Notes: generated by a model from the letters alone, not told the origin. Counted from the first letter of the stretch, positions 19,044 through 28,374 are shown. The stretch is DNA of 64,000 nucleotides from Streptomyces seoulensis (GCF_022846655.1 NZ_AP025667.1:1773001-1837000); one strand, 5' to 3'. Translations and numbers: made by a program.

Positions 19044-20024
19044 GTGACGGCCGTCGAATCCCGTCCTGGGGGCACTTCCCAGGCCCTTAAGGCGCAGGGG
19101 GAGGGTGGGCCCGGTGCGAGCCGGAACCCGGCTGACCGGCCGTTCGGGGCCCGCGTCAAAGGCTTCGTGGCGCTGACCAAGCCGCGGATCATCGAGCTGC
19201 TGCTCATCACCACCGTCCCGGTGATGTTCCTGGCCCAGCAGGGGGTGCCCGACCTGGGCCTCGTCCTGCTCACCTGCGTCGGCGGCTACCTCTCCGCGGG
19301 CGGCGCCAACGCGCTCAACATGTACATCGACCGGGACATCGACGCCCTGATGGACCGCACCTCGCAGCGGCCGCTGGTGACCGGCATGGTCAGCCCGCGC
19401 GAGTGCCTCGCCTTCGGCATCACCCTCGCGGTCGTCTCGACGCTGCTGTTCGGGTTGACCGTCAACTGGCTGTCCGCCTGGCTGTCACTCGGTGCGCTCC
19501 TCTTCTACGTCGTCGTCTACACGATGATCCTCAAGCGGCGTACGTCGCAGAACATCGTGTGGGGCGGCATCGCGGGCTGCCTGCCGGTGCTGATCGGCTG
19601 GTCGTCCGTCACGAACTCCATGTCGTGGGCGCCGGTCATCCTCTTCCTCGTCATGTTCTTCTGGACGCCGCCGCACTACTGGCCGCTGTCCATGAAGGTC
19701 AAGGAGGACTACGCGCGCGTCGGCGTCCCGATGCTCCCGGTCATCGCCTCCAACAAGGTGGTCGCCCGCCAGATCGTCCTCTACAGCTGGGTGATGGTCG
19801 TCGTCTCCCTGCTGCTCCAGCCGCTCGGCTACACCGGCTGGTTCTACACCGCGGTCGCCCTCGCGGCCGGCGGCTTCTGGCTCTGGGAGGCGCACGGGCT
19901 GCAGAACCGGGCCAAGGCCGAGGTGACGGGGGGCAAGCTCAAGGAGATGCGGCTGTTCCACTGGTCGATCACCTATGTGTCGATCCTCTTCGTCGCCGTC
20001 GCGGTGGACCCCTTCCTGCGATAG
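19044..20024 (+). CDS. ctaB: Protoheme IX farnesyltransferase (heme O synthase)
   Basis: Adds a farnesyl group to heme B to make heme O for cytochrome oxidase, in the membrane. UbiA-type prenyltransferase with about eight membrane segments. The first Asp-rich motif is [15 protein letters not shown] and the second loop is [12 protein letters not shown]. The start is uncertain: GTG 19044 has AGGGGTG at a good distance, GTG 19038 and ATG 19023 are in frame just upstream. The about 35 residues before [12 protein letters not shown] are variable in the family. The partner heme A synthase is at 22417-23427. It ends at a very strong terminator. Confidence 0.94.
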   Translation: MTAVESRPGGTSQALKAQGEGGPGASRNPADRPFGARVKGFVALTKPRIIELLLITTVPVMFLAQQGVPDLGLVLLTCVGGYLSAGGANALNMYIDRDIDALMDRTSQRPLVTGMVSPRECLAFGITLAVVSTLLFGLTVNWLSAWLSLGALLFYVVVYTMILKRRTSQNIVWGGIAGCLPVLIGWSSVTNSMSWAPVILFLVMFFWTPPHYWPLSMKVKEDYARVGVPMLPVIASNKVVARQIVLYSWVMVVVSLLLQPLGYTGWFYTAVALAAGGFWLWEAHGLQNRAKAEVTGGKLKEMRLFHWSITYVSILFVAVAVDPFLR

Positions 20025-20039
20025 CCGGTTCTTCCGACA

Positions 20040-20073
20040 GGGAGGGCGCGTGGTCAAGACCACGCGCCCTCCC
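20040..20073 (+). terminator. Terminator of ctaB
   Basis: A 16-bp perfect stem (20040-20055 with 20058-20073) with only two bases, AA, between the arms, so the real loop is larger by one or two pairs. It is followed by TTTTCTCT a few bases later. Confidence 0.92.
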
Positions 20074-20110
20074 TTCGCCGTTTTCTCTACTCGTCGGTAG
20101 CATCCTGGTC

Positions 20111-20440
20111 ATGGCTGACACGGAGCAGGTTGAGGCGGAGCAGGTCGACGCGAAGAGCGAGCGCACGGTGAAGCGGCTCGCCCATCAGATCGGTACGTTC
20201 GCCAAGGCGCACGGCGGCGCCGAGGGGAACGTGGCGTACATGGGGGAGCGCGGGGCCCGTATCGCCCTGGTGGGCGAGGACGGGGAGTGGGGGAACCTGG
20301 TGGCACCCAGTGTCGAGATCGCCCGGCGGGCGGTGGAGAAGGCCGGGGTCGCGCTCCAGGAGAGCTTCGACGGGGAGTTCGCGGCGAAGATCCGTACGAG
20401 CGCGTACGAGTGGAAGCGGATGGCCGGCATCCAGATCTGA
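20111..20440 (+). CDS. Conserved actinobacterial protein of unknown function
   Basis: A 109-residue soluble protein with an acidic N-terminus (MADTEQVEAEQVDAKSERT) and a compact alpha/beta C-terminal part ending in EWKRMAGIQI. I do not recognise a domain or catalytic motif. There is no ribosome binding site: a -10-like TAGCAT (20098-20103) ends seven bases before the ATG, so the message is probably leaderless. It follows the ctaB terminator and has its own promoter. Confidence 0.7.
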   Translation: MADTEQVEAEQVDAKSERTVKRLAHQIGTFAKAHGGAEGNVAYMGERGARIALVGEDGEWGNLVAPSVEIARRAVEKAGVALQESFDGEFAAKIRTSAYEWKRMAGIQI

Positions 20441-20543
20441 CGTCCGGGTGCGGGCCCCGCACCCCCGCAGGTCGGCTCGCGCCACCTGAACACGGTTCCC
20501 GCCGTTAGGACGTGTGGAAACACCGTCCTCATGGGGAGCCGGA

Positions 20544-21644
20544 ATGATCGACACGCCTTCGCTCGTGGATCAGTACTGCCATGGGGTGCTCCGGACCGAG
20601 CTGGGGCTCGCGACCTTCGAGGCCCGGCTGGCACGGGGGGAGGGGGCGCCCGCGCCGGGGACCACGCTCTTCGACACGCAGACGGGGTTCGCGGTGCGGC
20701 GCTGGTGTCCGCCGCTGCTCGGTCTCGAACCGCACTGCCCGCCCGCGCGCTATCTGGCCCGGCGCCGCGAGCTGGGGGTGCTGGAGGCGGGGCGCAGGCT
20801 GCTGCGCGGCTCCGGGATCACCACCTACCTGGTCTCCAGCGGGCTCCCCGACGATCTGACCGGGCCCGAGGAGATGGCGGTCGCCGGGGACGCCGAGGCC
20901 CGCGAGGTGGTCCGGCTGGAGCCGCTGGCCCAGCAGGTCGCCGACACCTCCGGGACGGTCGCCTCGTTCCTCGCCAATCTGGCCGAGTCGGTGCACGGGG
21001 CCGCCGCACACGCCGTCGCCTTCGCCGCCGCGCCCTCCCCGGCCGACGGCGGCCCGGCCCTCGCCCCCGAACCGCCGGGGCCCGGCGCGGTACAGGGCGC
21101 CGCCGCCCGCTGGCTGGCCCGGCGGCGCGTGGGGGAGGAGCTGACCGACCCCGTACTGCTGGGCCACCTGGTGTGGACCGCGGTCGCCACGGGCCGCCCG
21201 CTCCAGTTGCACGCCGGCCCCGAGGAGCCCGGCGTCCGCACCGACCCCGCCCCGCTCACCGGCTTCGTACGGGCCACCGCGGGCCTGGGCACCGACCTGG
21301 TCCTGCTGCCCGGCCACTTCCACCACCGCCACGCCGCCCGGCTGGCCGCCGCCCACCCGCATGTCTACGCCGACTCCGGCGCCGCCCTCGCCCGCACCGG
21401 CGCCCGCGCGGCGGCGGTCCTCGCGGACATCCTGGAACTCGCCCCCTTCGGCAAGATCCTCTTCTCCACCGGCGCCCAGTCCCTCCCCGAGCTGCACGTC
21501 GTCGGCGCCCACCTCTTCCGCGAGGCTCTCGACCGGGTGCTGGGCGCCTGGGTCGCCGAGGGCGCCTGGTCCCCGGCGGACGCCCGGAGAGTGGCCCACC
21601 TCATCGCGGCGGACAACGCCCACCGGGTGTACGGGCTGCGCTGA
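20544..21644 (+). CDS. Amidohydrolase-family (TIM barrel) protein
   Basis: 366 residues from the ATG at 20544, which has GGAGCCGG just upstream; an in-frame ATG at 20514 has no such site. The sequence looks like the amidohydrolase-2 group of metal-dependent TIM-barrel hydrolases: strand-like segments TTYLVSSG (near 93), LQLHAGPE (near 222), LVLLPGHFHHRHAARLA (near 252), VYADSGA (near 275) and KILFSTGAQSLPEL (near 304) follow each other in barrel order. The usual N-terminal HxH is not clear, so metal binding and activity are uncertain. The next gene starts 39 bases downstream. Substrate unknown. Confidence 0.65.
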   Translation: MIDTPSLVDQYCHGVLRTELGLATFEARLARGEGAPAPGTTLFDTQTGFAVRRWCPPLLGLEPHCPPARYLARRRELGVLEAGRRLLRGSGITTYLVSSGLPDDLTGPEEMAVAGDAEAREVVRLEPLAQQVADTSGTVASFLANLAESVHGAAAHAVAFAAAPSPADGGPALAPEPPGPGAVQGAAARWLARRRVGEELTDPVLLGHLVWTAVATGRPLQLHAGPEEPGVRTDPAPLTGFVRATAGLGTDLVLLPGHFHHRHAARLAAAHPHVYADSGAALARTGARAAAVLADILELAPFGKILFSTGAQSLPELHVVGAHLFREALDRVLGAWVAEGAWSPADARRVAHLIAADNAHRVYGLR

Positions 21645-21683
21645 GCCCTGTACGGGCGGTCACGTCTCCCCGACACTCGACCC

Positions 21684-22415
21684 ATGCCGACCGAAGCGCT
21701 CCTCGCCCGCTTCCTGGACGACCTCGCCCCCTTCCGCCCGCTCGCCGTCTGGGCCCACGGCTCACTGGGCGGCGGGGACTACCAGGAGGGCCGCAGCGAC
21801 CTGGACCTGATCGCGGTCCTGCCCGGCCCGCTGAGCCCGGCCGCCGTGCGCCGGCTGATCGTGCTGCACCGGCATCTGCGCGCCGAGCCGCTCGCCGTCA
21901 AGCTGCACTGCTCCTACCTGACCCCGCCCACCGCGGCCGATCCGGCGAGGTCGCATCTGACCTGGGCACACGACCGGATCAAGCGCCGCCCGGTCACGCC
22001 GGTGACCCGGAGCGAGCTGCACGAGTTCGGCCGGGTGCTGCACGGGGCGCCGCCCGCCGCGTATCTGCCGCCGGTGCCGGACCGGGAGCTGCGCGACTTC
22101 GTGGTGGCCGACCAGCGGGACAACTGGCGCCCGGCGGTGGACAAGGAGCGGCTCTGGAAGCAGGACATCTGGGTCGACCTCGGCCTGCTGACCTTCGCCC
22201 GCGCCACCGTCACCTTGCGCGAGGGGACCCTGATCTCCAAGCGGCAGGCGCTCGCCGAGCTGCCCGTGCTGGGCGCGCCGGCCGAGGTCGTCGAGGACAT
22301 CACACGCCGGCGATACGGGGAGCAGGGGCCCGGCCCCGCCCCGGACCGCCGGGCCCGGCTGACCCGCGCCTACCTCGGCCCGGCCATCGACGCCCTGGTC
22401 GCCGGGCACCGCTGA
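21684..22415 (+). CDS. Nucleotidyltransferase-domain protein
   Basis: 243 residues. The N-terminus has the nucleotidyltransferase signature GS (HGSLGGGDY, near 31) followed by DLDLI (near 47), as in aminoglycoside adenylyltransferases and related NTases. The rest is helical and resembles their C-terminal helper domain. It could adenylylate a small molecule or be an uncharacterised NTase; I would not assign antibiotic resistance from this. It ends one base before the convergent ctaA gene, with no terminator between them. Confidence 0.7.
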   Translation: MPTEALLARFLDDLAPFRPLAVWAHGSLGGGDYQEGRSDLDLIAVLPGPLSPAAVRRLIVLHRHLRAEPLAVKLHCSYLTPPTAADPARSHLTWAHDRIKRRPVTPVTRSELHEFGRVLHGAPPAAYLPPVPDRELRDFVVADQRDNWRPAVDKERLWKQDIWVDLGLLTFARATVTLREGTLISKRQALAELPVLGAPAEVVEDITRRRYGEQGPGPAPDRRARLTRAYLGPAIDALVAGHR

Positions 22416-22416
22416 G

Positions 22417-23427
22417 TCAGGCGGGCGTACCCACGGAGACCTCGGCCGCCGGGCCGGGCACGGATGCCACGGTCTCGGGGCGCTCGCGGAGCGCGAGAAG
22501 AACGCGCAGTGTGGCGATCCACATGAGGCAGGAGCCGAACATGTGGAGGGCCACCAGGGCCTCGGGGAGGTGGGTGAAGTACTGGACGTAGCCGATGACG
22601 CCCTGGCCCAGCAGGATCAGGAACAGGTCGCGGGTGCGGGACAGGGGGCCCTTCGGGGCGTCCACCGCCTTGAGGACGAACCACAGGGCGAAGGTCAGCG
22701 TCACCACGATCCACGCCAGCACCGCGTGCAGCTTGGCGATCATCTCCCAGTCCAGCGGGATGCGCGCCACCTCGGAGGAGTCGCCCGCGTGCGGACCGGC
22801 GCCGGTCACCACGGTGCCGACCGCGATCAGCAGCACGGCAGCGCCCACCAGGAACCACACGAGCTGTCGTACCGCCCCGCCGACCAGCGGACGCGGCTCC
22901 GCGTCACCCTCACGGGTGCGCTGCCACATCACGGTGGCCACGGTGATCAGCGCCGTGGACAGCAGGAAGTGCGCCGCCACGGTGTAGGGGTTCAGGCCGA
23001 CGAGCACGACGATGCCGCCGAGCACCGCGTTGCCCATGACCACCCAGAACTGCGCCCAGCCCAGCCGGGTCAGGCTCCGCCGCCACGGCTTCTGCGAGCG
23101 GGCGGCGATGATCGCCCAGCCGACGGCCGCGCACAGCACGTACGTCAGCATGCGGTTGCCGAACTCGATGACACCGTGCACGCCCATGGCGCGGGTGGTG
23201 GTCAGCGAGTCGTCGGTGCAGGTGGGCCAGGTCGGGCAGCCGAGCCCGGAGCCGGTCAGGCGCACCGCGCCGCCGGTGACCACGATGACCACCGACATCA
23301 CGAGTGCGGCGAGCGCGGCCCGGCGGACGGTCCGGGGGTCCGGGGTCCAGTGGTCGGCGATGAAGGCGAGCGGGTTGCGGAGGGCCGCTGCAGCGTCGGC
23401 GGGGGTCAGCTTTGGCACGCGCACCAT
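22417..23427 (-). CDS. ctaA: Heme A synthase (COX15/CtaA family)
   Basis: Oxidises the C8 methyl of heme O to a formyl group to make heme A for the aa3 oxidase. Eight membrane segments are visible. Conserved heme-linked residues occur in GHVIEFGNR-like HGVIEFGNRM (near 85), AAHFLLS (near 150), KLHAVLAW (near 227) and ALHMFGSCL (near 293). The loop GLGCPTWPTC has the two cysteines of this family. The start is uncertain: ATG 23427 gives a normal N-terminus (336 residues), and GTG 23484 would extend it directly to the stop of the permease gene upstream. Confidence 0.9.
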   Translation of the reverse strand: MVRVPKLTPADAAAALRNPLAFIADHWTPDPRTVRRAALAALVMSVVIVVTGGAVRLTGSGLGCPTWPTCTDDSLTTTRAMGVHGVIEFGNRMLTYVLCAAVGWAIIAARSQKPWRRSLTRLGWAQFWVVMGNAVLGGIVVLVGLNPYTVAAHFLLSTALITVATVMWQRTREGDAEPRPLVGGAVRQLVWFLVGAAVLLIAVGTVVTGAGPHAGDSSEVARIPLDWEMIAKLHAVLAWIVVTLTFALWFVLKAVDAPKGPLSRTRDLFLILLGQGVIGYVQYFTHLPEALVALHMFGSCLMWIATLRVLLALRERPETVASVPGPAAEVSVGTPA

Positions 23428-23484
23428 CGTAGGCGCCAGCTTGTGCACGCTTTCACGAGGGGGCCGCCGGAAGCCGCCGGGCAC

Positions 23485-24258
23485 CTACTCCCAGCGGAAG
23501 AACTTCCCCGCCGCGGCCAGCCCCACGACCGCCCACACCGCGAGGATCGCCAGGTCGCCCCAGGGCATCCCGGCGCCGTGCTGGAGCACGTCCCGCAGGC
23601 CGTCGGAGAGCGCGGAGATCGGCAGCAGCCCGAGGACGTGCTGCCCGGCCGAGCCGAACTTCTCCAGCGGCACGATCACCCCGCCGCCCACCAGCAGCAG
23701 CAGGAAGACCAGGTTGGCCGCGGCCAGCGTCGCCTCCGCCTTCAGGGTGCCCGCCATCAGCAGCCCGAGCCCGGAGAAGGCGGCCGTGCCCAGCACCAGC
23801 AGGAGCAGGACGGCGGCCGGGTTGCCGTGCGGGGACCAGCCGAGCGCGAAGGCGATGACTGTCAGCAGGATCACCTGGAGCACCTCGGTGACCAGCACCG
23901 CGACCGTCTTCGCGGCCATCAGCCCCCAGCGCGGCAGCGGCGAGGAGGCCAGCCGCTTCAGCACGCCGTAGCGCCGCTCGAACCCGGTGGCGATGGCCTG
24001 CCCGGTGAACGCGGTCGACATCACGGCGAGCGCCAGGATGCCGGGGGCGAGGAAGTCGACCGCCTCGCCGGACCCGGTGTCCACGATGTCCACCGAGCTG
24101 AAGAGCACCAGCAGCAGGGTCGGGATGACCACGGTGAGCAGCAACTGCTCGCCGTTGCGCAGCAGCATCCGCGTCTCCAGCGCGGCCTGCGCGGCGATCA
24201 TGCGGGGGAGCGGCGCCGCTCCGGGCCTCGGGGCGTACGTGCCCGGCGCGGTCGTCAT
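23485..24258 (-). CDS. ABC-2 type transporter permease
   Basis: 257-residue membrane protein with six hydrophobic segments and the ABC-2 arrangement. A long extracytoplasmic part (VDIVDTGSGEAVDFLAPGILAL) follows the first segment and GFERRYGVLKRLASSPLPRW is the cytoplasmic coupling loop. It overlaps the ATPase gene by four bases (ATGA), so both are made together as an exporter. The substrate is not evident. The heme A synthase gene follows closely. Confidence 0.9.
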   Translation of the reverse strand: MTTAPGTYAPRPGAAPLPRMIAAQAALETRMLLRNGEQLLLTVVIPTLLLVLFSSVDIVDTGSGEAVDFLAPGILALAVMSTAFTGQAIATGFERRYGVLKRLASSPLPRWGLMAAKTVAVLVTEVLQVILLTVIAFALGWSPHGNPAAVLLLLVLGTAAFSGLGLLMAGTLKAEATLAAANLVFLLLLVGGGVIVPLEKFGSAGQHVLGLLPISALSDGLRDVLQHGAGMPWGDLAILAVWAVVGLAAAGKFFRWE

Positions 24259-25178
24259 GAGCGCAGCTCCTTGCCGGTCAGTTCGAGGAAGACGTCTTCG
24301 AGGGTGTGCCGCTCCACCGAGATCCGGTCCGGCATCACCCCGTGCTGCGCGCACCAGGAGGTCACGGTGGCGAGCAGTTGCGGGTCTATCTTGCCGGTCA
24401 CCCGGTAGCCGCCTGGCGTCAGCTCGTCGGCCGTGCAGTCCGCCGGGAGCGCCTTGAGCAGCGAGGCGACGTCCAGGCCGGGGCGTCCGCCGAAGCGCAG
24501 GGTGTTCTCGGCGCCGTCCCGGCACAGCTCCTCGGGCGAGCCCTGGGCGATGACCCGGCCGCCGTCGATGATCGCGACGTCGTCGGCGAGCTGCTCGGCC
24601 TCGTCCATGTGGTGCGTGGTGAGGATCACCGAGACCCCGTCGGTGCGCAGGTCCCGGACGAGGTCCCAGGTGGCGCGGCGGGCCTGCGGGTCGAGCCCGG
24701 CGGTCGGTTCGTCCAGGAAGACCAGCTCGGGGCGGCCCACGACGGCCATGGCCAGCGCGAGTCGCTGCTGCTGGCCGCCGGACAGCCGCCGGTAGGAGGT
24801 CCGGCCGCAGGAGCCGAGCCCGAGGCGCTCGATCAGGGCGTCCACGTCCAGCGGGTGCGCGTGCAGCTTGGCGACATGGCGCAGCATCTCGTCGGCGCGG
24901 GCGCCGGAGTAGACGCCGCCGGACTGGAGCATCACGCCGACGCGGGGGCGCAGCGCGGCCGAGTCCCGCAGCGGGTCGAGGCCGAGGACGCGCACCGTGC
25001 CGGAGTCCGGCTTCCGGTACCCCTCGCAGGTCTCGACCGTGGTCGTCTTGCCGGCGCCGTTGGGGCCGAGCACGGCGGTCACGCCCTGCCGGGCCTCCAG
25101 GTCGAGGCCGTCCACCGCGGTCTTCTGGCCGTACCGCTTCACCAGGGCCTGGACCTGGACCACGGGGTCACTTCGCAT
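24255..25178 (-). CDS. ABC transporter ATP-binding protein (DrrA-type exporter)
   Basis: 307 residues. Walker A GPNGAGKTT (near 39), ABC signature LSGGQQQRLALA (near 134), Walker B ELVFLDEPTAGLD (near 155) and the switch His in TTHHMDEAE are all intact. A C-terminal extension of about 85 residues is typical of exporters of drugs or lipids. No ribosome binding site precedes the ATG; TAGACT (25187-25192 on this strand) ends eight bases before it, which fits a leaderless message from its own promoter. It lies 31 bases after the acetyltransferase gene. Confidence 0.92.
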   Translation of the reverse strand: MRSDPVVQVQALVKRYGQKTAVDGLDLEARQGVTAVLGPNGAGKTTTVETCEGYRKPDSGTVRVLGLDPLRDSAALRPRVGVMLQSGGVYSGARADEMLRHVAKLHAHPLDVDALIERLGLGSCGRTSYRRLSGGQQQRLALAMAVVGRPELVFLDEPTAGLDPQARRATWDLVRDLRTDGVSVILTTHHMDEAEQLADDVAIIDGGRVIAQGSPEELCRDGAENTLRFGGRPGLDVASLLKALPADCTADELTPGGYRVTGKIDPQLLATVTSWCAQHGVMPDRISVERHTLEDVFLELTGKELRS

Positions 25179-25209
25179 GGGGACAGAGTCTAGGGAGGCG
25201 CGGCGGCGC

Positions 25210-26022
25210 TCAGGCGCGGGGGTGCTCGAAATCGGCCTCGCGGGGCCGGTGCAGCGGCAGCCAGCGCTCGGCGTAGGCCACCGCGTCCGCGACCGGGAAC
25301 AGCCGGGCCTCGGCCGCTCCGACCCGCCCGCGCACGACCGGGCGGTCCCGCTCGAAGTCGTGGCCCAGCTCACCGAAGCGGTGGGAGGTGATGGACACCT
25401 CGGTCACCGTCTCCCAGCCGCCGGGGCCGGGCCGGCCGACCGCCACCAGCGGCGCGGGTATCCGGTATTCGGCCAGGTGGAAGCTGGTGCAGGCGTCGTA
25501 GCCCGCGCCGAGCAGCAGCACCCGGGCGCCGAGGCGCTCCAGCCGGGCCAGCGGGCTGTTCTCGCCGAGGCGGCAGTCCGGGGCGTGCCTCTCGGTGATC
25601 TCGGCCGCGCGGGGGCCGAGCGCGGCGAAGGAGGTCTGCGGGTGGGCGCTGCGCAGGGCGCCGGGCCAGGTGCGCACGGTCTCCGGGATCACCCCCACGC
25701 CGCGCGAGGGGGTGGTGCGCGGGTCGTAGGCGGGCATGGTGGCCCGGACCGTCTCCCACCACGCCGGGGGTACCGGGGGCGCCTGCCACAGCTCGGGGTC
25801 GGAGAGGTCGGCGGACTGGGTGGGGACCACCAGGGTGCCGTCCGGGCCGAGGGCGTCGAGCAGTCCCTGGACGGCGGCGACGGCACCGCCGTTCACCCAG
25901 CCGAGGGAACTCAGCGAGGAGTGCGCGAGGAGGATGTCGCCGGGCTTGACACCGAGGTGACGTAGCTGCTGGGCGAGGGTGTCGCGGGTGATCAGGGGGC
26001 CGTTCGGGACGGGGGTCGGCAT
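25210..26022 (-). CDS. AAC(3)-family N-acetyltransferase
   Basis: 270 residues of the aminoglycoside 3-N-acetyltransferase family, which uses acetyl-CoA. Family features are GDILLAHSSLSSLGWVNGG (near 28-46), GTLVVPTQSADLSDP (near 62), SRGVGVIPETVR (near 105) and SAHPQTSFAALG (near 125). Many members are encoded in the chromosomes of sensitive strains and act on unknown amines, so resistance is possible but unproven. An ABC exporter follows on the same strand. Its upstream region holds an iron box shared with sufR. Confidence 0.85.
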   Translation of the reverse strand: MPTPVPNGPLITRDTLAQQLRHLGVKPGDILLAHSSLSSLGWVNGGAVAAVQGLLDALGPDGTLVVPTQSADLSDPELWQAPPVPPAWWETVRATMPAYDPRTTPSRGVGVIPETVRTWPGALRSAHPQTSFAALGPRAAEITERHAPDCRLGENSPLARLERLGARVLLLGAGYDACTSFHLAEYRIPAPLVAVGRPGPGGWETVTEVSITSHRFGELGHDFERDRPVVRGRVGAAEARLFPVADAVAYAERWLPLHRPREADFEHPRA

Positions 26023-26115
26023 GGCGCGGAGTCTGCCCGGCGGGGATCGGTGGCGCCAGCGGTTTTGCCTGGTGAGAGGCGCCGTGCTGATCGCCCGGGA
26101 GATCGTTTCCGCAGG

Positions 26116-26134
26116 TCAGGTTAGGTGCACCTAA
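26116..26134. promoter_or_regulatory. Iron box (DmdR1/IdeR-type operator)
   Basis: TCAGGTTAGGTGCACCTAA matches the Streptomyces iron-box consensus as I know it (TTAGGTTAGGCTCACCTAA) at 16 of 19 positions. It contains a perfect 14-bp palindrome at 26121-26134. It lies in the divergent region between the acetyltransferase and sufR, about 73-91 bases upstream of the sufR start. Confidence 0.75.
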
Positions 26135-26170
26135 GTGACGCAGGGCACCGTCGTTCGGTCCCGGTCCGGC

Positions 26171-26207
26171 TTGTCAGGCCCCGAGGAATTACGCAACAAT
26201 AGCGTTG
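26171..26207 (+). promoter_or_regulatory. sufR promoter with SufR operator CAAC-N6-GTTG
   Basis: TTGTCA (26171-26176) and AACAAT (26195-26200) are separated by 18 bases and would start transcription at about 26207, the GTG of sufR, so the message is leaderless. CAAC-AATAGC-GTTG (26194-26207) is exactly the SufR operator form I recall for Streptomyces avermitilis. It covers the -10 box and the start point, as expected for repression. Confidence 0.75.
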
Positions 26208-26956
26208 TGAAAAACGTCGGCGAGGCTCGGGAGACCCCCACGGGGCCCCAGGAAGAGCTAGCGACCGGTGAGCATTCGACGCGCAACCGGGTCGCGCGGT
26301 CCATCCTGGACCACGGCCCGTCGACCGTCGCCGAACTGGCCGGCCGGCTCGGCCTCACCCAGGCCGCCGTACGACGGCATCTGGACGCGCTGGCCGCCGA
26401 CGACATCGTGCAGGCCCGCGAGCAGCGGGTGTACGGCGCCCGCACCCGCGGCCGCCCCGCCAAGGTCTTCGCCCTGACCGCCTGCGGCCGGGACGCCTTC
26501 GACCAGTCCTACGACCAGCTCGCCGCCGACGCCCTGCGCTGGATCGCCGAGCGCGAGGGCGGGGGAGAGGCCGTCGCGGCCTTCGCCCGCGCCCGTATCG
26601 CCGCCCAGGCCGACGCCTACCGCGCGGCCGTCGAGGGAGTCGAACCCGACCGCCGCGCCGAAGCCCTCGCCAGGGCCTTGACCGCGGACGGGTACGCTGC
26701 TACGGCACGCAGTGCCCCCCTCCCGCAACAGGGTGAGCAGCTCTGCCAGCACCACTGTCCGGTCGCACACGTCGCCGAGCAGTTCCCCCAGCTCTGCGAG
26801 GCGGAGACCGAGTTCTTCGCCGAGCTGCTGGGAACCCACGTCCAGCGACTGGCGACCATCGCCCACGGCGACGGCGTCTGCACGACGTTCATCCCCAAGA
26901 TTTCCAAGTCCGATCAGAGCCACCACGCAAGCACGGCCGGGAGGAACCCCGCATGA
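26207..26956 (+). CDS. sufR: Fe-S cluster-sensing repressor SufR
   Basis: Regulator of the suf operon that represses when it carries an Fe-S cluster. 249 residues from GTG 26207, which sits on the predicted transcription start. A winged helix-turn-helix at about 27-85 ([23 protein letters not shown]) is followed by a helical linker and the cluster ligand region C180-x3-C184-x12-C197, with C225 as a possible fourth ligand. It overlaps sufB by four bases (ATGA), so the repressor is made from the operon it controls, a negative feedback loop. Confidence 0.93.
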   Translation: MKNVGEARETPTGPQEELATGEHSTRNRVARSILDHGPSTVAELAGRLGLTQAAVRRHLDALAADDIVQAREQRVYGARTRGRPAKVFALTACGRDAFDQSYDQLAADALRWIAEREGGGEAVAAFARARIAAQADAYRAAVEGVEPDRRAEALARALTADGYAATARSAPLPQQGEQLCQHHCPVAHVAEQFPQLCEAETEFFAELLGTHVQRLATIAHGDGVCTTFIPKISKSDQSHHASTAGRNPA

Positions 26957-28374
26957 CGCTCCCCACGGAGACTGCCCACCCCGAACTCGAGGGTCTGGGT
27001 AAGTACGAATACGGCTGGGCCGACTCCGACGTAGCCGGCGCCTCGGCCAAGCGCGGTCTGAGCGAGGCCGTCGTCCGCGACATCTCGGACAAGAAGTCCG
27101 AGCCGGAGTGGATGACCAAGCTCCGCCTCAAGGGCCTGAAGCTGTTCGAGAAGAAGCCCATGCCCAACTGGGGCTCCGACCTCTCGGGCATCGACTTCGA
27201 CAACATCAAGTACTTCGTGCGCTCCACGGAGAAGCAGGCGGAGTCCTGGGAGGACCTGCCCGAGGACATCAAGAACACCTACGACAAGCTGGGCATCCCC
27301 GAGGCCGAGAAGCAGCGCCTCGTCGCCGGTGTCGCCGCCCAGTACGAGTCGGAGGTCGTCTACCACCAGATCCGCGAGGACCTGGAGGAGCAGGGCGTCA
27401 TCTTCCTGGACACCGACACCGCCCTGAAGGAGCACCCCGAGCTCTTCAAGGAGTACTTCGGCACGGTCATCCCGGTCGGCGACAACAAGTTCGCGTCGCT
27501 GAACACGGCCGTGTGGTCCGGCGGCTCCTTCATCTACGTGCCGAAGGGCGTGCACGTGGAGATCCCGCTCCAGGCCTACTTCCGGATCAACACCGAGAAC
27601 ATGGGCCAGTTCGAGCGGACGCTGATCATCGTCGACGAGGACGCCTACGTCCACTACGTCGAGGGCTGCACCGCGCCGATCTACAAGTCGGACTCGCTGC
27701 ACTCCGCGGTCGTCGAGATCATCGTCAAGAAGGGCGCCCGCTGCCGTTACACGACCATCCAGAACTGGTCGAACAACGTCTACAACCTGGTCACCAAGCG
27801 CGCCGTCGCCTACGAGGGCGCGACCATGGAGTGGGTCGACGGCAACATCGGCTCCAAGGTGACCATGAAGTACCCGGCCGTCTACCTGATGGGCGAGCAC
27901 GCCAAGGGCGAGACCCTCTCCATCGCCTTCGCGGGCGAGGGTCAGCACCAGGACGCCGGCGCCAAGATGGTCCACATGGCTCCGAACACGTCGTCCAACA
28001 TCGTCTCCAAGTCGGTGGCGCGCGGCGGCGGCCGTACCTCCTACCGCGGTCTCATCGAGATCGGCGAGGGCGCGGCCGGATCGAAGTCCAACGTGCTGTG
28101 CGACGCGCTGCTCGTCGACACGATCTCCCGCTCGGACACCTACCCCTACGTCGACGTCCGCGAGGACGACGTCTCCATGGGCCACGAGGCGACCGTCTCC
28201 AAGGTCTCCGAGGACCAGCTCTTCTACCTGATGAGCCGCGGCCTCTCCGAGGACGAGGCGATGGCGATGATCGTGCGCGGCTTCGTCGAGCCCATCGCCA
28301 AGGAGCTGCCCATGGAGTACGCGCTGGAGCTCAACCGGCTGATCGAGCTGCAGATGGAGGGCGCGGTCGGCTGA
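26953..28374 (+). CDS. sufB: Fe-S cluster assembly scaffold SufB
   Basis: Scaffold subunit of the SufBCD complex on which Fe-S clusters are built. 473 residues. The beta-helix core includes [23 protein letters not shown] and [13 protein letters not shown]; the last segment, [19 protein letters not shown], contains residues of the SufB-SufD interface region. The start overlaps the sufR stop codon. sufD follows after 60 bases. Confidence 0.97.
   Translation: MTLPTETAHPELEGLGKYEYGWADSDVAGASAKRGLSEAVVRDISDKKSEPEWMTKLRLKGLKLFEKKPMPNWGSDLSGIDFDNIKYFVRSTEKQAESWEDLPEDIKNTYDKLGIPEAEKQRLVAGVAAQYESEVVYHQIREDLEEQGVIFLDTDTALKEHPELFKEYFGTVIPVGDNKFASLNTAVWSGGSFIYVPKGVHVEIPLQAYFRINTENMGQFERTLIIVDEDAYVHYVEGCTAPIYKSDSLHSAVVEIIVKKGARCRYTTIQNWSNNVYNLVTKRAVAYEGATMEWVDGNIGSKVTMKYPAVYLMGEHAKGETLSIAFAGEGQHQDAGAKMVHMAPNTSSNIVSKSVARGGGRTSYRGLIEIGEGAAGSKSNVLCDALLVDTISRSDTYPYVDVREDDVSMGHEATVSKVSEDQLFYLMSRGLSEDEAMAMIVRGFVEPIAKELPMEYALELNRLIELQMEGAVG

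Noticed and set aside
22543-24408. 621-codon plus-strand frame opposite ctaA and the ABC permease
   Set aside because: No motif and extreme His/Arg/Gln composition; the minus strand encodes two clear membrane proteins with coupled starts.
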